DNA of 64,000 bases from positions 1,798,001 to 1,862,000 of the forward strand of contig OY764195.2 in assembly GCA_963668245.2 (NCBI GenBank), in the 5' to 3' direction. The notes below the pieces were generated by a model. The model worked only from the letters and a program-made list of their open reading frames with translations. It searched no databases and had not been told where the DNA came from. Position numbers and translations under genes: made by a program. Shown here in pieces: positions 34,887 through 43,250 of the stretch (the first letter of the stretch is position 1; the number at the start of each line of letters is the position of its first letter). The DNA is from Anoxybacterium sp963668245. GTDB lineage: Bacteria; Bacillota; Clostridia; Peptostreptococcales; Anaerovoracaceae.

Positions 34887-35897
34887 ATGAAAACGAAAGT
34901 TGGAATTAATGGATTTGGTAGAATTGGAAGAAATGCTTTTAAAGCAGCGTTATTGAAGGATGCGGACTTTGAAATAGTTGCAATCAATGATATTACAAAT
35001 CCAGATACTTTAGCGCATCTACTGAAGTATGATAGCTGTTTCGGAAGATTTGACGGAACGATTGAGGCAAAACCAGATGCCATCGTAGTAAATGGAAAAG
35101 AAGTTAAAATTTTAGCTGTTAAAAATCCGGAAGAACTTCCTTGGAAAGAAATGGGCGTGGAAGTTGTTCTGGAATCTACTGGTTTGTTTACAAAAAAAGC
35201 AGATGCAGAAAAGCATATTAAAGCAGGTGCTAAGAAGGTTATTATTTCTGCACCAGCGACAGATGAAGATATTACAGTTGTTATGGGTGTAAATGAAGAT
35301 AAATATGATCCACAAAATCATCATGTTTTGTCCAATGCTTCTTGTACAACAAACTGTTTGGCGCCTTTTGCAAAGGTAATAGATGAAGAGTTTGGTATTG
35401 AAAGAGGTCTTATGACTACCATTCACTCTTATACAAACGATCAGAAAATATTAGATTTACCGCATAAAGATTTAAGAAGAGCTAGAGCTGCTGCAGTTTC
35501 AATTATTCCAACAACAACTGGTGCTGCAAAGGCTGTATCATTAGTTCTTCCGCAATTGAAAGGTAAGCTAAACGGAATGGCAATGCGTGTTCCAACACCA
35601 GCTGTTTCGGTTGTAGATATTGTCTTTGAATTGAAGAAAAATGCGACAAAGGACGAAGTAAATGCTGCTCTTAAAAAAGCATCGGAAGGTGATTTAAAAG
35701 GAATTCTTGGATACACAGAAGAACCGCTTGTTTCCATTGATTTTAAAGAAGATGAAAGATCTTCCATCGTGGACGCATTATCTACAATGGTAATTGAAGA
35801 CAATATGGTTAAGGTTGTTTCTTGGTATGACAATGAGTGGGGTTACTCAAACAGAGTAGTAGATTTGATGGAGTATGTAATTAAGAAAGGTCTATAA
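34887..35897 (+). CDS. gap: glyceraldehyde-3-phosphate dehydrogenase
   Basis: 336 residues. The NAD loop is GINGFGRIGR; the aspartate in IVAINDITNPDTLAH favours NAD over NADP; the catalytic cysteine is C153 in SNASCTTNCLAP; the C-terminal signature is VSWYDNEWGYSNR. AGGAGG precedes the ATG. First gene of the lower-glycolysis operon, with pgk four bases downstream. The CggR regulator gene that often precedes it in Firmicutes is absent. Confidence 0.97.
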   Translation: MKTKVGINGFGRIGRNAFKAALLKDADFEIVAINDITNPDTLAHLLKYDSCFGRFDGTIEAKPDAIVVNGKEVKILAVKNPEELPWKEMGVEVVLESTGLFTKKADAEKHIKAGAKKVIISAPATDEDITVVMGVNEDKYDPQNHHVLSNASCTTNCLAPFAKVIDEEFGIERGLMTTIHSYTNDQKILDLPHKDLRRARAAAVSIIPTTTGAAKAVSLVLPQLKGKLNGMAMRVPTPAVSVVDIVFELKKNATKDEVNAALKKASEGDLKGILGYTEEPLVSIDFKEDERSSIVDALSTMVIEDNMVKVVSWYDNEWGYSNRVVDLMEYVIKKGL

Positions 35898-35901
35898 TAA
35901 T

Positions 35902-37089
35902 ATGAAAAAGACTGTAAGAGACATAGATGTAAACGGGAAAAAAATTATTGTTCGTTGTGATTTCAATGTCCCTCAAGACAAAGATGGAAAGATAACGGAT
36001 GATATCCGCATCACAAGTGCGCTTCCTACTATCAAATACCTGATTGATCAGAAGGCGAAGGTGATTCTCATGTCTCATCTGGGCAGACCAGATGGTGAAG
36101 CCAATATGAAGTATACATTGAAACCTGTTGCAGATCGATTGTCAGAACTCCTAGATCAAAAGGTTGCTTTTGTTAGCACACCACTCGTTGTAGATGATTC
36201 TGTAAAAGAAGTTGCCGAAAACCTCAAGGAAGGTGATGTGTTGCTTCTTGAAAATGTTCGATTTCGTAAAGAAGAAACTAAAAATGGTCCTGCGTTTTCA
36301 AAGGAATTGGCGAGTTTGGCTGAAATCTTTGTAAATGATGCTTTTGGAACTGCTCACAGAGCACATTCTTCTACTGCAGGCGTGGCAGATTATCTGCCGG
36401 CAGTGTCAGGATTCTTGATTGAAAAGGAAGTTCAGTTCCTTGGAAATGCTGTAGAAGCACCAGAAAGACCATTTGTTGCCATACTAGGCGGTGCAAAGGT
36501 TGCCGATAAAATTTTGGTGATTGAGAATTTACTGAAAAAAGTTGATACCTTAATCATTGGAGGCGGGATGGCCTTTACCTTCTTGAAGGCGAAAGGATTT
36601 GAAATCGGTAAATCTATTTTAGATGGTGAGCGTGTTGAATATGCAGGTCAACTTTTAAAAATTGCCGAGGAAAAAGGTGTCAAAATCCTCTTACCGGTGG
36701 ATGTGGTTGCTGCAAAAGAGTTTCGTAATGATGTAGAAGTTGCTGAGTTTGCGGCTGATAGCATACCCACTGAATGGATGGGACTAGATGTTGGAAAAAA
36801 GACCATAGAATTGTTTGAAGCGGAGCTTTCTCTTGCAAAAACAGTTGTTTGGAATGGACCTGTTGGTGCATTTGAAATGTCAAACTTTGCTGCCGGCACA
36901 ATTGCTGTTGCCAAGGCACTTGCGGATAGCGATGCTGTAACAATAATTGGTGGTGGTGATTCGGCTGCTGCAGTAGAGCAATTTGGACTTGCAACTAAAA
37001 TGACTCATATCTCAACAGGAGGCGGAGCTTCTTTAGAGTTTTTAGAAGGAAAAGTACTGCCAGGTGTTGCAGTGTTACAGAATAAATAA
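35902..37089 (+). CDS. pgk: phosphoglycerate kinase
   Basis: 395 residues. The N-terminal domain has VRCDFNVPQD and the substrate arginines (GRPDGE, VNDAFGTAHRAHSS); the C-terminal nucleotide domain has GGAKVADKI and ends with IIGGGDSAAAVEQFG and HISTGGGASLEFLEG. It makes ATP from 1,3-bisphosphoglycerate. A hairpin lies in the 74-base gap before tpiA. Confidence 0.97.
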   Translation: MKKTVRDIDVNGKKIIVRCDFNVPQDKDGKITDDIRITSALPTIKYLIDQKAKVILMSHLGRPDGEANMKYTLKPVADRLSELLDQKVAFVSTPLVVDDSVKEVAENLKEGDVLLLENVRFRKEETKNGPAFSKELASLAEIFVNDAFGTAHRAHSSTAGVADYLPAVSGFLIEKEVQFLGNAVEAPERPFVAILGGAKVADKILVIENLLKKVDTLIIGGGMAFTFLKAKGFEIGKSILDGERVEYAGQLLKIAEEKGVKILLPVDVVAAKEFRNDVEVAEFAADSIPTEWMGLDVGKKTIELFEAELSLAKTVVWNGPVGAFEMSNFAAGTIAVAKALADSDAVTIIGGGDSAAAVEQFGLATKMTHISTGGGASLEFLEGKVLPGVAVLQNK

Positions 37090-37099
37090 GATAATGTTT

Positions 37100-37140
37100 C
37101 GCAGCGATGGTCTTTTTGATTTTCGCTGCGTTCCTTGTAT
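37100..37140 (+). other. hairpin between pgk and tpiA
   Basis: Arms CGCAGCGA (37100-37107) and TCGCTGCG (37133-37140) form an eight-base-pair stem with a 25-base loop. No T-run follows, so mRNA processing or partial attenuation is more likely than termination. Confidence 0.55.
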
Positions 37141-37163
37141 AGCAGAAGTGTGGAGGTACATTT

Positions 37164-37910
37164 ATGAGAAAACCTTTTATTGCCGGTAACTGGAAAATGT
37201 TTAAAACAACAAAAGAAGCGGTTGCCTTTGCTGAAGAATTCAAAAATCTTTATCAGTCTTCTGATGTTCAGGCAGGTATTTGCGCGCCATATACTCAATT
37301 GTCTGCGCTAAAAGAAGTGTTAAAAGGTACTGACATCAAGCTTGGTGCTCAAAATATGCACTTTGAAGAAAATGGTGCATTTACTGGTGAAATATCTGCT
37401 GCCATGCTGGTCGAAATTGGCGTAGATTATTGTATTGTTGGCCACTCTGAAAGACGTCAGTACTTTAATGAGACTGATGAAACAGTAAATAAAAAGCTAA
37501 TTACTGCTTTTAAGCATCAGATCCTGCCAATTCTATGTGTAGGGGAAGTTTTGGAAGAAAGAGATGCAGGAAAAGAATTTGAAGTGGTAAAGACACAAAC
37601 GGTGGGAGCATTAAAAGAACTGACTGCAGAACAGGTTGGTTCTCTTGTGATTGCTTATGAGCCTGTATGGGCAATTGGAACTGGCAGAACGGCTTCGCCA
37701 GAACAAGCCAATGAAATGTGTGGATACATCAGAACTGTAGTAGAAGAACTGTACGGTGATGATGTTTCTGAAAAGGTGACTATTCAGTACGGAGGCAGTG
37801 TAAAACCTGCAAATGCTTCTGAACTTATGAATATGGAAGAAATTGATGGTGCATTGGTCGGTGGTGCAAGCCTCGTCCCAGCAGATTTTATTGAAATTGT
37901 TAATTTTTAA
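37164..37910 (+). CDS. tpiA: triosephosphate isomerase
   Basis: 248 residues, one TIM barrel. The active-site residues are seen as lysine in AGNWKM, histidine in VGHSERR and glutamate in AYEPVWAIGTG, with the phosphate loop YGGSVKP near the end. GGAGG precedes the ATG. It lies between pgk and eno; the phosphoglycerate mutase gene often found in this slot is missing. Confidence 0.97.
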   Translation: MRKPFIAGNWKMFKTTKEAVAFAEEFKNLYQSSDVQAGICAPYTQLSALKEVLKGTDIKLGAQNMHFEENGAFTGEISAAMLVEIGVDYCIVGHSERRQYFNETDETVNKKLITAFKHQILPILCVGEVLEERDAGKEFEVVKTQTVGALKELTAEQVGSLVIAYEPVWAIGTGRTASPEQANEMCGYIRTVVEELYGDDVSEKVTIQYGGSVKPANASELMNMEEIDGALVGGASLVPADFIEIVNF

Positions 37911-37921
37911 GGAGGTAAGAC

Positions 37922-39211
37922 ATGTCTTATATTGAAGATGTAATTGCTCGCGAAGTGCTTGATTCCAGAGGAAATCCTACAGTGGAAGTTGAAATCTATT
38001 TGGAAGATGGTAGTACAGGAAGTGCTATTGTTCCGTCTGGGGCATCAACTGGAATTTTTGAGGCAGTAGAGCTTCGTGACGGAGATACAGGCAGATACCT
38101 TGGCAAAGGGGTACAAAAGGCGGTTGATAATGTAAATGATATCATTGCTGAAGAAATTATCGGTATGAATATTTTTGATCAGGTTGGTCTTGATCAAACG
38201 CTAATCGAATTAGATGGAACAGATAATAAGGGAAATCTTGGTGCAAATGCGATTCTTGGGGTTTCTCTGGCAGCTGCACATGCAGCGGCAAATTCTTTAG
38301 GCCTTCCACTGTTTCAATATATCGGCGGAGTAAATGGAAAGCTTCTTCCTGTTCCGATGATGAATATTTTAAATGGTGGTCAACATGCAGATAACAATGT
38401 AGATATTCAGGAATTTATGGTAATGCCAGTTGGAGCTGAATCTTTTAGAGAAGGTCTTCGTATGGGTGCAGAAATTTTTCACAGTTTAAAAGGTGTTTTA
38501 AAAGGAAAAGGTCTGAATACTGCTGTTGGAGATGAGGGTGGATTTGCGCCAAACTTAGCATCTAACGAGGAAGCAATTGAAGTGATTGTTGAGGCAATTA
38601 AAAAAGCTGGATATGAGCCAGAAAAAGATATTAAGATTGCGCTAGATGTTGCTTCTTCTGGAATGTATGATAAAGAAACTAAAACATACAATTTTGAGGG
38701 AGAAGGTGTCAAGAGAACTGTTGAAGAAATGGTTGATTATTACGACATGTTAACTTCAAAATACCCGATTATTTCTATTGAAGATGGTCTTGATGAAGAT
38801 GATTGGGATGGATGGAAACTTCTCACTGAAAGACTTGGCAAACGTGTTCAGCTTGTAGGAGATGATTTATTTGTAACAAACACAGAACGTCTCGCAAAGG
38901 GAATCGAACTTGGTGTTGCAAATTCAATTTTGATTAAGGTAAATCAAATTGGGACACTAACTGAAACATTAGATGCCATAGAGATGGCCAAGAAAGCTGG
39001 ATATACCGCAATCGTTTCTCATCGTTCTGGTGAGTCTGAAGATGTTACAATTGCTGACATCGTAGTGGGTATCAATGCTGGTCAAATTAAGACTGGTGCT
39101 CCTTCTAGAACAGATAGAGTTGCTAAATATAACCAACTCCTCAGATTAGAGGAAATACTGGATGCTTCCGCAAAATTTGCTGGAAATAATGCATTTTATA
39201 ATTTGAAATAG
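37922..39211 (+). CDS. eno: enolase
   Basis: 429 residues. The N-terminal domain has AREVLDSRGNPTVEVE and SGASTGIFEAVELRD; the catalytic barrel has GDEGGFAPNL, SIEDGLDEDDWDGW, and ILIKVNQIGTLTET with its catalytic lysine, followed by SHRSGESED. GGAGG is ten bases upstream of the ATG. It makes phosphoenolpyruvate and needs magnesium. Confidence 0.97.
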   Translation: MSYIEDVIAREVLDSRGNPTVEVEIYLEDGSTGSAIVPSGASTGIFEAVELRDGDTGRYLGKGVQKAVDNVNDIIAEEIIGMNIFDQVGLDQTLIELDGTDNKGNLGANAILGVSLAAAHAAANSLGLPLFQYIGGVNGKLLPVPMMNILNGGQHADNNVDIQEFMVMPVGAESFREGLRMGAEIFHSLKGVLKGKGLNTAVGDEGGFAPNLASNEEAIEVIVEAIKKAGYEPEKDIKIALDVASSGMYDKETKTYNFEGEGVKRTVEEMVDYYDMLTSKYPIISIEDGLDEDDWDGWKLLTERLGKRVQLVGDDLFVTNTERLAKGIELGVANSILIKVNQIGTLTETLDAIEMAKKAGYTAIVSHRSGESEDVTIADIVVGINAGQIKTGAPSRTDRVAKYNQLLRLEEILDASAKFAGNNAFYNLK

Positions 39212-39275
39212 GCATTGATTTTCAGAGATTTCTGTGTTATGCTACAGAAGTTAATCTTGTATGGGAGGTGCAGAA

Positions 39276-39506
39276 GTGAGAATCTTTCTGATGATTCTGC
39301 TGTCGTTGTCCAGTTTGATCTTGATTGCAAGCATTTTGATGCAGTCAGGCAACAGTGCTGGTTTAGCCGGTTCTATTGGCGGTGGCGCAGAGCAACTTTT
39401 TGGTAAAAAGAAAAGCAAAGGCTACGAGGGGATATTGAGCAAGATATCTACTGTCGGAGCAGTTGTGTTTATTCTTTGCTCTTTGGCTTTGGTAGCGATT
39501 GAGTAG
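39276..39506 (+). CDS. secG: preprotein translocase subunit SecG
   Basis: About 76 residues with two transmembrane helices separated by a Gly/Ser- and Lys-rich loop (NSAGLAGSIGGGAEQLFGKKKSKG). The GTG at 39276 is chosen because GGGAGGTG lies five bases before it; the ATG at 39261 overlaps that site. SecG assists SecYE in export. In many Firmicutes it is followed by rnr and smpB; here hppA follows and rnr lies 8 kb away. Confidence 0.88.
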   Translation: MRIFLMILLSLSSLILIASILMQSGNSAGLAGSIGGGAEQLFGKKKSKGYEGILSKISTVGAVVFILCSLALVAIE

Positions 39507-39540
39507 CAGGTTAAGGATACAATTATATATGTTATGTTTT

Positions 39541-39567
39541 TAAGAGGTGTTTTTATACGCCTCTTAA
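39541..39567 (+). other. hairpin in the hppA leader
   Basis: Arms TTAAGAGG and CCTCTTAA enclose about eleven bases between secG and hppA. No T-run follows. It may separate the two transcripts weakly or stabilise the hppA mRNA. Confidence 0.4.
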
Positions 39568-39649
39568 TGTTGTTGTTGAGGTAACCGAAAAAAGTTAATA
39601 AATGCGGGATGAGAATGATTCCGCGAAGAAAAAGGAGGAGTTTTAACAA

Positions 39650-41674
39650 ATGAACTTATTAGCTATTTCTGCTCCCGTTGCAGCCATTATTGCATTGGTA
39701 TTCGCATACGGGCTTTCCTCGTGGATTGGAAAAATGGACGAGGGAACAGATCGAATGAAAGAAATCGCAGGTTATATCAGAGAAGGAGCAATGGCTTTCT
39801 TAAAAAGAGAGTACAAAACAATGATTATTGTAATTCTTGCTTTGTTCCTGATTCTGGGATTTGGTATTGGCTGGACTACAGCGGTACTGTACGTAATTGG
39901 GGCATGTTTCTCAGTGCTCGCAGGATACTTTGGAATGCGTGTAGCAACAAAGGGCAATGTAAGAACTGCAAGCGCAGCTATGAATGGAGGCATGAACTTA
40001 GCATTAAAAGTGGCATTCCGAAGTGGGGCAGTTATGGGACTTTGCGTAGTCGGTCTTGGGCTCCTCGGAATCGGTGGAGTTTTTGTTTTATTTGGAGTTA
40101 AGTCAGCCTCTGTTATTACTGGGTTTGGACTGGGAGCTTCTTCCATGGCTTTATTTGGTCGTGTTGGCGGTGGGATTTATACAAAAGCTGCTGACGTTGG
40201 AGCTGACCTTGTTGGTAAAGTTGAAGCTGGTATTCCAGAAGATGATCCAAGAAACCCAGCTGTAATTGCTGACAATGTAGGTGATAACGTTGGCGACGTT
40301 GCTGGTATGGGTTCTGACTTGTTCGAATCCTATGTTGGTTCTATTATTTCTGCAATTACCTTGGCAGTTATTATGCCTACGATTACTCCCGCATTTGGAT
40401 ATGCATTTGATCTTCCAGCACTAGAAGGGGCGGTATTCCCGCTTGTATTATCTGCTATTGGAATTATTGCTTCTATTATCGGAATTATGTTTGTTAGAGG
40501 AACAGATAATACAAATCCTGCAGCTGCGTTAAACGCTGGAACCTATTTGAGTGGTGCAATTGTTGTAGTTTGTTCATTTATCTTGAGCAGAGTTTTCTTT
40601 GCAAACTTTAACTGTGCAATTGCAATTGTTTCTGGATTAGTTGTTGGTATCGCAATCGGTAAGATAACAGAAATCTACACTTCTGGTGACTTCAGATATG
40701 TAAAAAAAATTGCGGAACAGTCCTTAACTGGTCCAGCGACTACCATCATTAGCGGTTTTGGCGTTGGAATGCTATCTACAGTATGGCCGATTATTATGAT
40801 CGCAGTTGGTATTTTAGTTGCAAATGCATTTGCTGGTCTTTATGGAATTGCACTTGCAGCTGTCGGTATGCTTTCAACCGCGGGTATGGTTGTTGCAGTC
40901 GATGCTTATGGTCCAGTATCTGATAATGCTGGTGGTATTGCTGAAATGTCACAGCTTCCTCCAGAAGTAAGAAACATTACAGATAAATTGGATGCAGTTG
41001 GTAATACTACCGCTGCAATTGGAAAAGGTTTTGCAATTGGTTCTGCTGCATTAACAGCGTTAGCATTATTTGCTTCATTTTCTCAGGTTGCTGGATTAAA
41101 ATCAATCAGTCTTCTTGAACCAATGGTAATTGCAGGATTATTTATTGGAGCGATGCTTCCATTCTTATTCTCAGCTTTAACTATGAATTCTGTTGGTAAA
41201 GCAGCGTTCCAGATGATTGAAGAAGTGAGAAGACAGTTTAGAGCAGATAAAGGCATTATGGAAGGTACTTCTAAACCTGATTATGCAAGATGTGTAGATA
41301 TCAGTACAAAAGCTGCATTAAGAGAAATGATTGCGCCAGGTCTACTTGCCATTGTTGCACCACTTGCCATTGGTATCATTCTTGGTGTGGAAGCGCTCGG
41401 TGGTATGCTTGCTGGTGCTTTGTCCTCAGGTGTACTTGTTGCAATCATGATGGCAAACGCAGGTGGAGCTTGGGATAATGCGAAAAAATACATTGAAGAA
41501 GGAAACCATGGTGGCAAAGGCAGTGAGGCTCATAAAGCTGCAGTTGTAGGAGACACAGTAGGAGATCCATTCAAAGATACTTCTGGTCCTTCTATTAACA
41601 TTTTAATCAAGCTTATGACTATTGTAGCTGTTGTATTTGCACCAATCTTTGTTGCAATCGGTGGACTTTTATAA
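39650..41674 (+). CDS. hppA: membrane-bound ion-translocating pyrophosphatase
   Basis: 674 residues with about 15-16 transmembrane helices. The pyrophosphate site is DVGADLVGKVEAGIPEDDPRNP followed by ADNVGDNVGDVAGMGSD, with a second acidic cluster near the end (GDTVGDPFKDTSGPS). In GNTTAAIGKG, A455 and G458 match the alanine/glycine pair of K+-dependent enzymes; K+-independent ones have lysine and threonine. It uses pyrophosphate to pump H+ or Na+; which ion is not clear by eye. AAAGGAGG lies upstream and a strong terminator downstream. Confidence 0.95.
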   Translation: MNLLAISAPVAAIIALVFAYGLSSWIGKMDEGTDRMKEIAGYIREGAMAFLKREYKTMIIVILALFLILGFGIGWTTAVLYVIGACFSVLAGYFGMRVATKGNVRTASAAMNGGMNLALKVAFRSGAVMGLCVVGLGLLGIGGVFVLFGVKSASVITGFGLGASSMALFGRVGGGIYTKAADVGADLVGKVEAGIPEDDPRNPAVIADNVGDNVGDVAGMGSDLFESYVGSIISAITLAVIMPTITPAFGYAFDLPALEGAVFPLVLSAIGIIASIIGIMFVRGTDNTNPAAALNAGTYLSGAIVVVCSFILSRVFFANFNCAIAIVSGLVVGIAIGKITEIYTSGDFRYVKKIAEQSLTGPATTIISGFGVGMLSTVWPIIMIAVGILVANAFAGLYGIALAAVGMLSTAGMVVAVDAYGPVSDNAGGIAEMSQLPPEVRNITDKLDAVGNTTAAIGKGFAIGSAALTALALFASFSQVAGLKSISLLEPMVIAGLFIGAMLPFLFSALTMNSVGKAAFQMIEEVRRQFRADKGIMEGTSKPDYARCVDISTKAALREMIAPGLLAIVAPLAIGIILGVEALGGMLAGALSSGVLVAIMMANAGGAWDNAKKYIEEGNHGGKGSEAHKAAVVGDTVGDPFKDTSGPSINILIKLMTIVAVVFAPIFVAIGGLL

Positions 41675-41735
41675 GATTGAGCTGAAAGTTGAAACGAAGT
41701 TAATCAAATAAATCAAGTTGTGTTAATTCACAAAT

Positions 41736-41766
41736 AAAGCCCCTGTTTATACAGGGGCTTTTGTTT
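41736..41766 (+). terminator. terminator of hppA
   Basis: Perfect 11-base-pair stem AAAGCCCCTGT / ACAGGGGCTTT with a four-base loop and a following T-run. Confidence 0.92.
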
Positions 41767-41791
41767 TTTCGCACATATTTGATTGTTTGTA

Positions 41792-41803
41792 TTGTGTACA
41801 CAA
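41792..41803. promoter_or_regulatory. TTGTGTACACAA palindrome upstream of livJ
   Basis: A perfect 12-base palindrome about 20 bases before the livJ -35 box. It looks like a protein-binding site; the protein is unknown. Confidence 0.45.
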
Positions 41804-41822
41804 AAAAATATACTACATATTG

Positions 41823-41866
41823 TTGACAAAAACATAAAAAAATATTAAGATTATGTTTATCTTAAT
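41823..41866 (+). promoter_or_regulatory. livJ promoter with inverted repeat over the -10
   Basis: TTGACA (41823-41828), a 17-base spacer and TAAGAT (41846-41851). A perfect inverted repeat ATTAAGAT-N7-ATCTTAAT (41844-41866) covers the -10 and the start point, a typical repressor position. Confidence 0.65.
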
Positions 41867-41887
41867 AGAAGGTGGTGTATTACACAG

Positions 41888-43072
41888 ATGAAAAAAACTC
41901 TAATTTTAATGCTCTCATTAATCATGGTAATCGGTTCCTTTACGGCTTGTGGAGGATCTGCTGATTCTGGTGATGGCGATGCCGCTGCTGCAAGCGAAGT
42001 GAAAATAGGTATAAACTATGAGCTTACGGGTGCTGTCGCAACATATGGTGAGGCTTCCGTTGATGGTATCATGATGGCTTTTGATGAAATCAATGAAGCT
42101 GGTGGAATCAATGGAATGCAAATTGTTCCAGTTAAAGTTGACAATAAGTCAGATGCAGCAGAAGCAACTTCTCTTGCAACTAGACTCATGACTCAGGAAG
42201 GCGTTGTAGCTTGTCTTGGTCCAGCAACTTCTGGAGACTTTATGGCAACAATTCCAGTTGCTATGGGAAGTAAGATTCCAGTTATTTCTGCATCTGCTAC
42301 AGCGGATGAAGGTGTTACTGTGGATGCAAATGGAAATGTAAACGATTATGTTTTTAGACTTTGCTTCAATGACTCTTTTCAGGGAATCACAATGGCAAAC
42401 TTTGCAGCTCAGAATCTGAGTGCTACCAAAGCAGTAATCATTAAGGATAACTCCAGTGATTATGCGAAGGGTCTTGCCAAGAACTTTATCGATACATTTA
42501 CTGCTGCAGGTGGTACCATCGTAGCGGAAGAAGGGTATGTAGCAAAAGATAAGGACTTTAATTCGATTTTAACTAAGATCAAAGGTCAAGATTTTGATGT
42601 AATCTTCCTTCCTGGATACTATCAGGAAGCTGGATTGATTATCAAGCAAGCCAGAGATCTTGGCATCATGCAGCCAGTTCTTGGTGCGGATGGATTTGAT
42701 TCTCCTGTACTTCTTGAACTTGCTGGAGCGCCTGCATTGAATGATGTATATTTCTCAAATCATTATTCATCTCTTGATCAGGATCCAAAAGTACAAAATT
42801 TTATCACAGACTTTACAGCGAAATATGGTTCAGAACCAAATGCATTCCATGCACTTGGATATGACCTTGGTATGTACATTGCCGATGCAATTGAACGTGC
42901 TGGATCTACTGATCCAACTGCAATCAAAGATGCGCTTGCTTCTACAGAAAATTTTGTTGGAGTAACAGGTACTTTCAGCATGGGTGAAGATCACAACCCG
43001 ATCAAATCTGCGGTTGTAATTGGACTGAAAGACGGAGTTCAGGACAGCAGTGTAAAGGTTGACCCTAAATAA
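41888..43072 (+). CDS. livJ: branched-chain amino acid ABC transporter binding lipoprotein
   Basis: 394 residues. A lipoprotein signal ends at C21 (GSFTAC), followed by a Ser/Gly/Asp/Ala-rich linker and a two-lobed Leu/Ile/Val-binding protein starting at KIGINYELTGAVATYGEAS. It captures branched-chain or related amino acids for the LivHMGF complex downstream. The ribosome site GAAGGTGG is about 12 bases from the ATG. It has its own promoter upstream and promoter/hairpin elements after it, which would allow higher expression than the permease genes. Confidence 0.92.
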   Translation: MKKTLILMLSLIMVIGSFTACGGSADSGDGDAAAASEVKIGINYELTGAVATYGEASVDGIMMAFDEINEAGGINGMQIVPVKVDNKSDAAEATSLATRLMTQEGVVACLGPATSGDFMATIPVAMGSKIPVISASATADEGVTVDANGNVNDYVFRLCFNDSFQGITMANFAAQNLSATKAVIIKDNSSDYAKGLAKNFIDTFTAAGGTIVAEEGYVAKDKDFNSILTKIKGQDFDVIFLPGYYQEAGLIIKQARDLGIMQPVLGADGFDSPVLLELAGAPALNDVYFSNHYSSLDQDPKVQNFITDFTAKYGSEPNAFHALGYDLGMYIADAIERAGSTDPTAIKDALASTENFVGVTGTFSMGEDHNPIKSAVVIGLKDGVQDSSVKVDPK

Positions 43073-43080
43073 AAAAACAT

Positions 43081-43109
43081 TTGACATGAACCGTTAAACT
43101 CATTATACT
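43081..43109 (+). promoter_or_regulatory. promoter P1 between livJ and livH
   Basis: TTGACA (43081-43086), a 17-base spacer and TATACT (43104-43109). An inverted repeat AACCGTT...AACGGTT (43089-43095, 43113-43119) straddles the -10. Confidence 0.65.
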
Positions 43110-43125
43110 TTGAACGGTTGTAACA

Positions 43126-43154
43126 TTGACTTATCAATATGAAGAAGTTATAAT
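43126..43154 (+). promoter_or_regulatory. promoter P2 between livJ and livH
   Basis: TTGACT (43126-43131), a 17-base spacer and TATAAT (43149-43154). The long inverted repeat at 43155-43189 begins directly after the -10. Confidence 0.6.
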
Positions 43155-43195
43155 AATTAAGTTAGAGTACTATGTGCTCTAACTTAATTGTTTGT
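43155..43195 (+). terminator. terminator- or attenuator-like hairpin before livH
   Basis: A 16-base arm (43155-43170) pairs with 43174-43189 (one G-U pair) around a three-base loop; TGTTTGTTT follows. It could end livJ transcripts partially or act as an operator at the P2 start point. Confidence 0.6.
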
Positions 43196-43250
43196 TTCGA
43201 CAAAATTGTAAAAATTGAAAAAAAATTATTTAATCTGGAGGTGCCATACC

